From contig VXAZ01008170.1 in the NCBI GenBank assembly GCA_013399875.1, positions 1,054,001 through 1,118,000 of the forward strand: a DNA stretch of 64,000 nucleotides, in the 5' to 3' direction. Of the stretch, positions 48,301-58,523 are shown piece after piece. Numbering within the stretch: the stretch's first letter is position 1; each line of letters starts with the position of its first letter. Under the pieces are notes generated by a model. The model had not been told where the DNA came from. It saw only the letters and a program-made list of their open reading frames with translations, and ran no database searches. This DNA comes from Gymnorhina tibicen. Lineage: Eukaryota; Chordata; Aves; Passeriformes; Artamidae. The position numbers and the translations under genes are program-made.

Positions 48301-50004
48301 AGCTCTGAGCTATAATTACACATGAAAAAAATTTTTTGATTAAACTGTACAGGCGATTGTCCTGAGATCATTTCAGCTATGATGCTAACATATATAAAAG
48401 ACATCCACCTCTTATAGTATACTGTTTTGTGACAACTATGGTCATCTAACAGGTTACACAAAGGTCTTTCCCACTGTAGTTTATGTGAGTGATTACCACA
48501 ATGCACTACAGTAAATTTGCCCAAAATATTTCTAGATCCCAGGTAGGTAAAAGTCTCATTCACTTTCATCCTACGGTTTGGAGACCTGTACATATAATCA
48601 CTTGTAAGAGAGTTAAAAAATTCAAACCAGGTAATAAACTACAAAAGAAGAAGAACCAGTGGATGGTCTTCTGCTTGTGTAGTTTTACCAATACTGATAA
48701 TACAATATCACTATAACTAGATCTAACCAATAATATTATCCACTGAAAATACATTACATACAGTGTGAAGTTAGAAATTTTTAGGAGCAAATTTTTCTAC
48801 TGTGCTTACGAAAAGGCTACAGTCCATATATCCAGTGGAAAAAGCATTAAGCAGTATGTGTTCCTGTTTAACTGAGGCTGCGATACTTATTAAAAGTCTT
48901 CTGAAGCAGCTTATTTCTACAGAAGCTCAAGATTTTGTCTGAAAAGGCTGCTTCATGGGTTAATGTATTCACCTATAAATAAAAGCAGTGACAGCTCTCC
49001 TGTCAGTACAAGCTGATGGACGGTTCCTTTTTCCACCATTACAGCCTTGTGAATGTGGGAAAATTAATTTAAGTGGTAGTTAATTTCTAATGAATTCCAT
49101 TCAAGCGGTTAATATGGTCCCTTGATGTTATGGTAACCTTCATGGATCATTGCATTATGTAAATAAATTCTACTTTATGCTGGTTTATTAAAAAAAGAGG
49201 AAGATTGGTGAGTCTAGTCAAACCTTCACATATACAAACCTGCACAAAATTTCTTAAGAAATTGCTAAAAATAGACTGTTTGAGAGAAATACACTTGATA
49301 TCCTACAAAGCATACCATTCATCTTTATAAGACATCTAATTTTTATATAATTTTGGCAGGATCATCTATTATTTGGAGCTGAGAATAAGACTTTTGGGAA
49401 GGAAATCGTCTTCACTCAAAATGGTATTACAAATGCAGCTTGCGTGTCCTTGAGGGACTCTCCAAGCCCTTAGATCACCTATTTTGCACAAGCATGAATC
49501 ACTGGACAGGTTTTACACATCCCAGCTCCCACCTTATTCCCTCTTCTGGGGGGAGACCTCTGACAGGGTGTGCTCTGAGGAGGATGTATCCATGGCATCT
49601 TTCCTTGAAGTCACTCAGATGGCCAGTGAGTTGTTCAAAGGCAATCCTAAAATATGTAGGGTGAGGTATGTTTCCAAGAAACATGAGGTAGACATTCATG
49701 TGACACTAGCAAACCCAAAAATATTTTGGAGAACAGAATTATACAAAGTATTTCAGGAAAGATTAACTCAAAAGGTGTATGGTGTAGCCAATAATGTCTA
49801 AGAATATATGAGAGGGAATGCTTGTAGGTAGAGGAAATATCTTTTAAAAGACAATTAGACAGTTGGGAAAAAAGCTGGTAAGCTCTGGCATATGTGAGAA
49901 TGACTTGTCTACTCAAAAGCTTTCCTATTTTTTTCCAACAATATCAGTGATCTCATAAAATACATTACCTCCCTTACAAGCCCTATCTCACAAATTCAAA
50001 CATC
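45316..50004. other. Intergenic, no gene seen
   Basis: AT-rich. Two spots carry somewhat coding-like frames, 47,834-48,158 (both strands) and 49,484-49,801 plus, but neither resembles a known protein and both lack splice or promoter context. Confidence 0.45.
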
Positions 50005-50340
50005 ACACTAGAGAGTTATTAGGATAATGAGAGGAGCAGAAAGTCTGCTTCATGAGAAAAGAATAAAAGGACTTGTTCAGCTTAGGAAAACAGACTGAGA
50101 AAGGACATGGGAGCTACCTAGAAATAAATATCAAGCAGATAAACTCTCCAGGAACAGCAGTGCTGTTTAACAGAAAAGATAATGTTGGCATAAGTATAAA
50201 CAAGTCGTGAATAAATGTAAAGCTGGAGCTAAAAGAAGATTAGGAAGAGGAGGGAAGTTCTAGATTGTTTGAAGAGTCATGTTAGCAAAAGACACTTAAT
50301 TTTCAATGCAGAATTTAATGTATTTCTTTAAACAATATTA
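50005..50340 (+). mobile_element. Ancient CR1/L3-like LINE remnant
   Basis: In order the sequence holds GAGAAAAGAATAAAAGGACTTG (an ORF2 ERLKEL-like stretch), AAAACAGACTGAGAAAGGACATGG, AATGTTGGCATAAGTATAAACA, GTCGTGAATAAATGTAAAGC and GGAGGGAAGTTCTAGATTG. This order fits the 3' part of an old CR1 lineage shared by amniotes. It is related to the remnant at 31.3 kb. Confidence 0.65.
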
Positions 50341-53300
50341 AGTAGTTACTGGAATAGCAGGGAGTTGGAGTTTATGTGTCCACATTGCCTTCACGACTTT
50401 TTCCACTGATCACCATTCTGCCGACAAAACGTCCTAGAGCTGACTGTGACCATAATCCTCATGGGCAGCACTTTTCCATGCCTGGAGAGAATACAGCTAC
50501 ATCATGGTTAAGGAGACCCTAAATGATGAATGTTTCAAAGGCCTTAATGCCAATGGCCTCTACCTTGTGGCCCTGCCATCACAGCTGTCTGCCCTGCTGC
50601 TCATGCCACACACAGACATTGTCTGATTCACACTCAGCACCCAACTACGCCACCTCTCCCTGTGAGCCTCAATGTGAGATCCACTCCGTTTTGCTCTTCA
50701 CTTTTTCAAGCAGTATCAAGGGATGCACCTAAAACTCACCAGAAAGGATCTTCTATAAAAATCTTTTTGTCTTTCCTTGCCTGTTTTTCCTCCTGACCAT
50801 TCTTTGAACATTACACCTTATAAATCTTCAGTTCCTTAAAAATCAGCATTTTTTTCAAGGTGCCCAAGACAATGTAATGTGTGACTTGCAGCCTTCCGTG
50901 TCTGTGCTTTCATTGTATAATGCTGAGAATGTATGCTGTGTGCAGAGGGCCGTGGTACGAAGTAATGTGAGACATCAAGGCCAGCTGGAGTAGTACTGGA
51001 GACCTGGATGGGCTGAAGGAACCAGCCATGCTCTATGTAAAACTATGACGAGCTACACTGGTCTAGACACTGAACTGTTTCTGAGTCTGGGTTTTGTCCG
51101 AAGAAAGCATCCTGGAAACTCTCTGTCATGGATGCAGGGCAAATGATCAAGTGAACAAGACGAAGGAGAAAAACCAAAGTGGTTCAAACTGACTCATGAG
51201 ATGCCTTATGTATCAAAACTAAAAAAAAATCCTAGTATATGTATAAGAATTCACACCTGTTTGTAACATGTCAAAACACAACTGCAAGGGGGAACGACCA
51301 TGAAATTTGAACGTCTTTCATTGTGGTTTCAGGGGTATTAAGACAAGTGATACATACCCTGCTTTTTTAATTAGTGATTCAGGTGTGATATAGATCAAAT
51401 GCTGATAAATTCAGGGTAAAAAAACCCAGCAAAGTAGTAATAATGATAATGGAGCAATGGGGAGAAGTTCATGCTGCTTAACACACTGAATCTACTGAAA
51501 ACATTTTCATTTTGTTACCTTCAAATGCAAAGTCATACATCTAGAAATCAGACATTGCAGCTACACCTGCAGAAGAGAGGGCTGTGTCAAGCACAGGGGA
51601 AGTGTTAAGCAATGTAAATCCTTTACAGGTCATAAAAAACTGACAGCAAACAAATTCTTTACAGAAATCCATAGATCTTCAAATGAAGGAAACAGATTAC
51701 TGAGAGCAAAATTCAGGAGCACTTTAACCTCAGTGCTCAGCATCACTAAGGTAGATTCTACCTATAGTTTCTGTGTCCATATTTTTAAAAAGAAATGAAA
51801 GGAGGGTACAGGGAACAGAAATATCCAAAGGTTAGAAAAAACATTTTATTAAAGAAAGATTAATCTGATTATCTTAACAAAAGATTAAAAGGGTGACTCA
51901 AACTCAGTGACTGCCTTTTGGAGGAAAAATACAGGAATCTAAGAATGAAAGGCTCAACAAAATTTGCTAACTGCAAACTAAAGCAAACAAGCTCACCTTT
52001 TTAACAGTGAAGTGACACTATTTTGTAACCTAATTGTAGCTGTGTGACTGGCTGCTCATCTATCCACTACTCATCTATGAGTAGATGTGGTCTCTGGCTG
52101 CAGCCGTGTTGTAGGTTTCATGTCCTACCTCTGGTAGAACAGGATTCTTCAGCCTACAGATCAAGTCCCAGGTTACCATTTCATATTTATTGTATTTTCT
52201 TTCACATAAATACATCAAATAAGTTCTTTTTTTTCTGTGACTATGCAGCTGATGATCAGGATGAATGACCAGATGACATAAAACCAACTTCTTACTTAAT
52301 AGCTAGATGAGCATTCAAAGCCAAACCAAAGTAGTTGGCACACAATCTAGATGCAGAAGTTCTTATCCAAAGCCTGAAGATCCTATGAAAGTGACCTATT
52401 TTAGATATCCCAGTCACTGCTTTTATAAATAGTAGCTTCCTAGTATGAGTCCCTTTTAAAACTATACTCTGGGACTGCTTGCTCCAAGTCTTTTCCTCAT
52501 TTAGGCACTGTTCATTACCAATCTTTAATCATGTACAAAGAGAGGCTTGCATTACTCCCTGCCTGTTCTTTTGCTTACTTTCAACCACTAAATGGAATCA
52601 ATATATTTTTAGATCAAATGACTTCACAGAGTTCACTTTTTATTCCTTCTTGTACAATGTGGCACATAAGCACAGGTGGCTTCTTGAAAAGTACTGCTCG
52701 TTTTCAACACTTTATTCATATTTACAGACAACAGATTTCAAAGTCTGATGCAAAAACTTCTAGGTGAAATGGCAAATTTTTCATTCCTGGAGGCAGGTGG
52801 ATAACTCCAGCAAGTGACAGCTTCATCTTGGGTGCCAATATTCTCTCTGTACTAACTTTCATCACTTTTAGATCAGGTTCAGTGTCTTCACTGTGATGAA
52901 GCTCTTATAAAGATTGCTGCCTCCACTGCGAGTGGGATACAGAGCAATAACGAAACTGCTGCAGTTTATCTCCCAGAGGTATAGAAGTAAAACACCACCA
53001 CTTACCTAAATAAACTGGGCTGCAAAGTGTGACAGTTCAGTAACAGCTTCATGGGCAGTTCACCTATTCCTACAGTAAGGTAAATTCAGTCCTGGAAAGT
53101 AGAGGAGACTGGACAGGTGAGGGCATGCCCCCTCACAGGTGTGGTGAGTTAAACTGTCCCAGCTAGCTGGAAAGAATCCAGCCCCTTTTCAGCCTCTGGC
53201 ACTAACATGTTCATGACTCCATGCAATTTAACCTACTGGTACAGATTTCAAGCTCCAAATTCATAATCTGGTGAGCTGTAATAGAAAGAATGCAAGTATT

Positions 53301-54907
53301 TAAATGTATAATCAGTTTTATTAAACTGATTTGGATTACTTTATCCATAACTTCCACTTTAAAAGTAATTTGATAGTTTTCAGCAGTGTATATCAAGGTG
53401 TGTCCACCCTTGCTGAATCAGAACTTTGCAATACAGTGATGCTGCAGATAAACATAAACCAGCTTTGGTAATGAAACCTCCTTAGTGCATGGAGTTCACT
53501 GAAACCACAGAAGGACGTTACACAGAAAGGTGTTACATAGAAGATGGTCTGAACAGTGCCTGCAGTAGCATGTTGTTAAACAAAGAGGAGAAAGCAGCCC
53601 TCCTTTCTCACTTTCTTTTCCATTGTTTAAGAGTATTTACATTTTTGCTTTATATTTTTATTTAGATTTTTTGTTTAATTTCACCTACTTCACCTCTACA
53701 AATAAAGAAAAAATCCCAATTGTTAATACCTGGGAAAAGGATTAGCAATTGCTCTGAAATATCACTCTTTCTTGTGCTTTTTTTTTTTCTTTTGTGGATG
53801 GTATAATAAAATAATTGGAAGAACAATATGGTGTCCACATAATTCAAAAATAGCTGTTATTTTAACTGAGTGTGGCAAACTGACTGTGGTGGTGTCAGAA
53901 TCTGGAACAGTCACCTGTCAGTCAGCTAACCTCAGGGTGTACTGCCTCCATCTGAGCAGACACAGCTTCTTGGTACTGTAATTCCTGAAGACTTCTCCTT
54001 CACCCGTCATTTTTGAAGAGCTATTGTCCTGAATTCAGCACCCAATACTGTAATTCCCATACACACAACCACAGACAAAGTCTGACAGTCATTAATATAC
54101 ATGAGCTCTACGATTTATCCTCCAGTTGACCTAAATACATCTCTACCTGTTGCGTATCAGGAATGTGACAATCGCATTCCCTAGAACAGTTCTAAGGAGC
54201 TAAGCAAGTTCACAGCTGCAAATGGTTTTCATAATTGTACAACGGAGACAGTCACAGGAGACATCAGTTGTCACGTTCCCACTCTGCTGTGGGGATTTAA
54301 AGAAGAATGAAGACTTTCTGGAGGGGGTAACCTCGACATGTAAGCATTAGGAAGCCAAAAACTGAAAATGTTATTTGGAGCCTGAGTCTTATTTCAGTTT
54401 TCACTGTGTGGATTCTTCCTCCTGTGTTACTTGGTACTAGTTCCCCCCATAAAACATTTTATGTTCTAGCTGCGCTCTCTTTATCATTCCCGTCCCTTTC
54501 AGCCTCAGGGGGCAGAAATAAAAAAGAAAATGCATATAATTAAGGAATGAATATAGATTGGTATTTTTAATAGTCCAGGACTAAATTTTTGGCCTAGGTA
54601 ACTTAACTAGTTGTTGTGTACCCCATCCTTTGCCAACAGCTGTTTAAGTAGCACAGCATTCAGAAGGTCTGTAATGAAGGCTGTGAACCCTTAGCTACCA
54701 ACCACAAGGCTACTAGCTGACATTATTTCACCTGCTAATTTTTCAGGTGCTGTAAACACACCTAAAATAAACATGCATCATCCCCAGCTCACCTTCCTCA
54801 TGTCACTCAAATTACAGAAAGCTAGAGAATCTGATTTTTTTTACAACACCTAAGAGTTTGTAGACATCAACTAAAAAATGGTACTTACAAGTGTGCGATT
54901 CAGTATT
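50341..54907. other. Intergenic, no gene seen
   Basis: No coding signature. Open frames are at most 89 codons and unlike known families. Confidence 0.5.
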
Positions 54908-55045
54908 CCTGCCTAACAGATGGAAAAATTGAGACAAAAGCAAAATTACCTTTTCAAGATTATACAGCAAGTCAATGGCAGAGTACAATTACAATTCAGA
55001 ACCTTCTAGTTTCTAATCCTATAATCCTCTTTCCAACATCTATTA
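54908..55045 (+). mobile_element. Ancient MIR/CORE-SINE remnant
   Basis: The segment runs AACAGATGGAAAAATTGAGAC, then TTACCTTTTCAAGATTATAC, then CAGCAAGTCAATGGCAGAG, then an ATTCAGAACC-like stretch and TCTAATCCTATAATCCTC. This follows the order of the MIR family: ACAGATGAGGAAACTGAGG, the TTGCCCAAGGTCACACAGC segment, AGTGGCAGAG, then GAACCCAGG. Such copies predate the bird-mammal split. The identification is from memory of the consensus. Confidence 0.72.
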
Positions 55046-57523
55046 AGCACAACCAAATATGCTGTTTCAGTGATGGCCATGAATGCTCCATTCTTTTCAA
55101 TGCTGCACCCCAGGTATCACAGACTGACTGTTCAGACAACGACACAAGAATTGTTTACAGCCATAATAAACATTTGAACTCAAATTACTTCACATCTCAA
55201 GTTTCTGACTGGTAGCCCTCCCTTCAAAGGGTTTAATTAGGAAAAAATGTTTCCTCATTGTAAGTTGTTGAAACAAGCTGCTGAGTCAGCACTGTATAAA
55301 AGCTTATCTTAGGCTAAAGGGGGAGATGAAAACAGTAATTTGTGCCTCCCTCTGCTGCATAGTAATCCTAGCCCTAAATTTTACTGATTTTCTGAGTGTA
55401 GACTGTATTTGACACCAGCCTGGCAGAGTGGACTTGTCTCAGGGTCCCACACACCGCTGAATTCAGAAAGTCTGGCCAGCAAGCAATTGCTGCTCCTCAC
55501 CCTGGCTACTCACACTTGCACGTCTCTCCTAACCATCTGATACTGCTCCTTGCAAGAGAGCCCTGTCTTGAATTGCTCCCCAGTGACCCACCAGCACAAT
55601 TTGTCTTGTACCAGTGAGCTGCCTTTTCCTGACAGGACCAAGGGGCTGGATGAACTATTTGGGAGGCAGTAAGACCAGCTTACAACTATCTTTCCTAAAA
55701 AACCCAACCAACCAACAGACTCTCAATTTCATGCCCAATCCACAGGTCAGTCCTTATTATCCACCAGAAAAATGGGTAGGGCTGGAAATCACTGTTTCTT
55801 TCTGGACATAAATACACTGTTTACCTTAAAGGTGTACCAATTGTTAACCTCACAAGGTTTCCCAGAGGTTCACAGCACACAGGCCTTTTCTTCTGCTGGA
55901 ACAAAACACACACCTAGGAATGTGTACCACTAACGCTGCGAATCAGAGCTTTTAAAATCTCCAGTTCCTATGATTAACATGTTTAACTGTCAAAGCATGT
56001 TAAAGGTGTAAAATATTTCCAAGAAATTTCTGTTTACATTGTACTTTCATGCACAAGCTGTGGGTATTTAGAAGGTAGAAGTTCTTTTTCATGAGCATCC
56101 AAATTTCAATCAAACCTTTTGAAGTACAGCAAGTTTTACACTACTTCAAGGTTCTTTGAGTAGCCTTACACATTTTGAATCAATCTGTCTCTCTTTAGTT
56201 AGATGAAGCTAGCATTTTCTCTCTCCCCTCATCGCCATGAATTCATTTGAATGCCCCCTAAGATAGATGAGTATGTTAACTAACCTGCTCCTCTCTCTCC
56301 AAACCCACATTCCCAGTGATGAGTGAAAAGACAAACCACCCAACATATGGAAAACCAGTCAACAATTATTGCCTTTGGAATGCTTAGCCACAGCTTTCCA
56401 GGTTTAGATTCTCATTGTGTACAAGCACCAAGTAAAAATATACCAATTATAAAAATTACTGCAATTGTAAAGTTGTGGAATTATGACTGGGCAGAAAAGG
56501 TTTTCAAAACATCGTACTATCCAATGTTACAACAACTTCAAACACAGTGCTCAACCAATTTCATCTCTTTCAAGAAGGGGACACTTTCTCACAGTACTCT
56601 GGCACTTGGAGCCATAAGAGGATAGCTGTCCGAAAGTTTAGTTTGGTACCATTTGCTAAGAACTTGCAGTTCAGAGAAAGATCAAATGCTCCTGCCTCAA
56701 GCAGAGTCATACTGAGAAGCGTGAGGAACACCACTAGGGAACTGAAGCAATTTTGGCTCTAATTAATTAATGGGTACTAATCCACTAGTTTGCATTCAAC
56801 ATTATGCTTGGCCATATGACCTCTGAGGCATTACTGCTCTCAGTCATTCTCTCCACACCTGTTAGGAGAGAGTTGTTTCAAGGAGCACAAGAAAAAAAGA
56901 ATATTCTTAAGCCTCATCAATCTATGAGAGTGAGCCTAAAGCTTTGCAGAATCTTAAGGCAAGTTAGATGGAATCTGAAATGGCTATTTTGATCTTCTTT
57001 ATGTAGACCTTACCCAGAATGGTTTACAAGCTCCACGCAAAAGGCCACGATTCCTTGGTTCTTTGGGTTCAGATCTGGTGAACTGCAGAATAGCAGGTAT
57101 ACTGTCAGAGAAGACTTCTTTGGGGAAGATAAGGCTGTGAACACTGTGAATGGTCAATATATCATTAAGTGAAGACTTAAGACACTAAAACTTTAAATAA
57201 ACTGTTTTATTACATTATACTGATTAAAATACCACCACCTCTTTTCAAAACCCAGTGATAAGCAGCAAGAGTTTATACTGGCATTACTGAAGCTACATGG
57301 GATTATGTCAGCTATGATGCAACAGTTAAAAAGAAATTTCTACCTCACCTATGAACCCAGCCAAAAGCCAGAACATTATCTGTCAATGTAACATATTTCA
57401 TACCATTTTCTACTTAAGAGCCCACCTGAGTTTGAAACTATTGGTTCTATTAACAACATCTTGGGGGGGAGGGGTGTTTAAGAAAAAACCCAGGGTATAC
57501 TGTAATAATGAACACCAATGGAG
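55046..57523. other. Intergenic flank downstream of MRPL36
   Basis: No gene seen. The sequence is AT-rich up to the candidate MRPL36 poly(A) signal; a run of G (GGGGGGGAGGGG) lies near 57,462-57,473. Confidence 0.5.
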
Positions 57524-57529
57524 TTTATT
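57524..57529 (-). terminator. Candidate MRPL36 polyadenylation signal (AATAAA)
   Basis: The plus strand reads TTTATT, which is AATAAA on the minus strand, about 360 bases downstream of the MRPL36 stop codon. It is a plausible poly(A) signal, but other AT-rich hexamers lie further downstream, so the actual cleavage site is uncertain. Confidence 0.4.
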
Positions 57530-57889
57530 TTCATTATGCTTTAATTAAACTCAAATGCACCTCAGAGTCCAGTGATCCAGCTTCACCCTTACTAATTTAA
57601 CAGTGCGGTGATTTTAAGGCTTCACGACTAAGATGACAAGAGGTCCTGAAGGCTGCTATTTCCCACTTCAGTCCTCTGCATCCGGCCTAAAGTTCCGGAG
57701 AGGGCCATCAAGATCGCACCTCGCTCCAGGTGTGCGTTAAGACGGAACATTGCCACACACACCACTTTGCGACTCTGTCCCCGGCCGCCAGCTCCCGGCG
57801 GCCGCGGGGCAGCCTGGTGACAGGGCCACGGCAGCGGGGGGGCTCCGGGCCCGGCCGCAGCTCTGTGCCCTGCGGGGTCCCGGCCGGCG

Positions 57890-58092
57890 CTACCCCTTGC
57901 GCTGCTTGTGCCGGGGATTGCTCTTGCAGCACACGTAGAGCCGCCCGCGCCGCCGGACAAAGTAGCAGTCCTTGCAGCGCCTCCTCAGCACCGTCTTCGT
58001 CTTCAGCCCGGCCAGCAGCGGCGGCAGCAGCGGCCCGGGCGGCGGCGGCACGGCCAGCAGCCCGCGGGGCGCCCACCACGGCGTTTGGGAGG
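57890..58092 (-). CDS. MRPL36: Mitochondrial large ribosomal subunit protein bL36m, C-terminal part (5' end in assembly gap)
   Basis: This encodes a small zinc-ribbon protein of the mitochondrial large ribosomal subunit, acting in the mitochondrial matrix. Reading the minus strand from the gap edge gives 66 residues and a TAG stop (57,892-57,890). The last part carries the bL36 core: [12 protein letters not shown], then [19 protein letters not shown]. The bL36 zinc ligands (Cys-x2-Cys, Cys, His) are all present, as CKDC, the second Cys of YVCC, and the His of PRH. The preceding Leu/Pro-rich stretch ([12 protein letters not shown]) corresponds to the mitochondrial extension seen in vertebrate MRPL36. 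Human MRPL36 is 103 residues, so roughly 35-40 N-terminal residues, including the start codon and targeting peptide, should lie in the N run. The coding part has no intron, as in human. It lies head to head with NDUFS6 and probably shares a CpG-rich bidirectional promoter. Family assignment is very secure; the 5' end is unknown. Confidence 0.95.
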
Positions 58093-58442
58093 NNNNNNNN
58101 NNNNNNNNNNNNNNNNNNNNNNNNNNNNNNNNNNNNNNNNNNNNNNNNNNNNNNNNNNNNNNNNNNNNNNNNNNNNNNNNNNNNNNNNNNNNNNNNNNNN
58201 NNNNNNNNNNNNNNNNNNNNNNNNNNNNNNNNNNNNNNNNNNNNNNNNNNNNNNNNNNNNNNNNNNNNNNNNNNNNNNNNNNNNNNNNNNNNNNNNNNNN
58301 NNNNNNNNNNNNNNNNNNNNNNNNNNNNNNNNNNNNNNNNNNNNNNNNNNNNNNNNNNNNNNNNNNNNNNNNNNNNNNNNNNNNNNNNNNNNNNNNNNNN
58401 NNNNNNNNNNNNNNNNNNNNNNNNNNNNNNNNNNNNNNNNNN
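58093..58442. other. Assembly gap (350 N) over the MRPL36/NDUFS6 start region
   Basis: A run of exactly 350 undetermined bases is flanked on both sides by very GC-rich, CpG-dense sequence. It removes the MRPL36 start, the NDUFS6 start and whatever lies between. If the length is real, subtracting the missing coding bases of both genes leaves well under 250 bases for the divergent promoter. The run length may be only an estimate or a placeholder. Confidence 1.
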
Positions 58443-58523
58443 CCGGGGCTGGCTGCCGCCGCCGCCCGACCCTACGGCGTGCGGGCCTCCGACATCGGCG
58501 AGCTGGTGACGCACACGGGGCAG
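58443..58523 (+). CDS. NDUFS6: NDUFS6 coding exon 1, 3' part
   Basis: 27 codons are readable after the gap: an Ala-rich presequence tail, then [19 protein letters not shown]. The exon ends CAG with a strong donor GTGAGC at 58,524. The human exon 1 encodes about 44 residues, so about 17 codons and the ATG are hidden in the N run. Confidence 0.92.

Noticed and set aside
49484..49801. 105-codon frame with somewhat coding-like composition
   Set aside because: No recognised family, no splice or promoter context, and the neighbouring sequence is full of stops in every frame.
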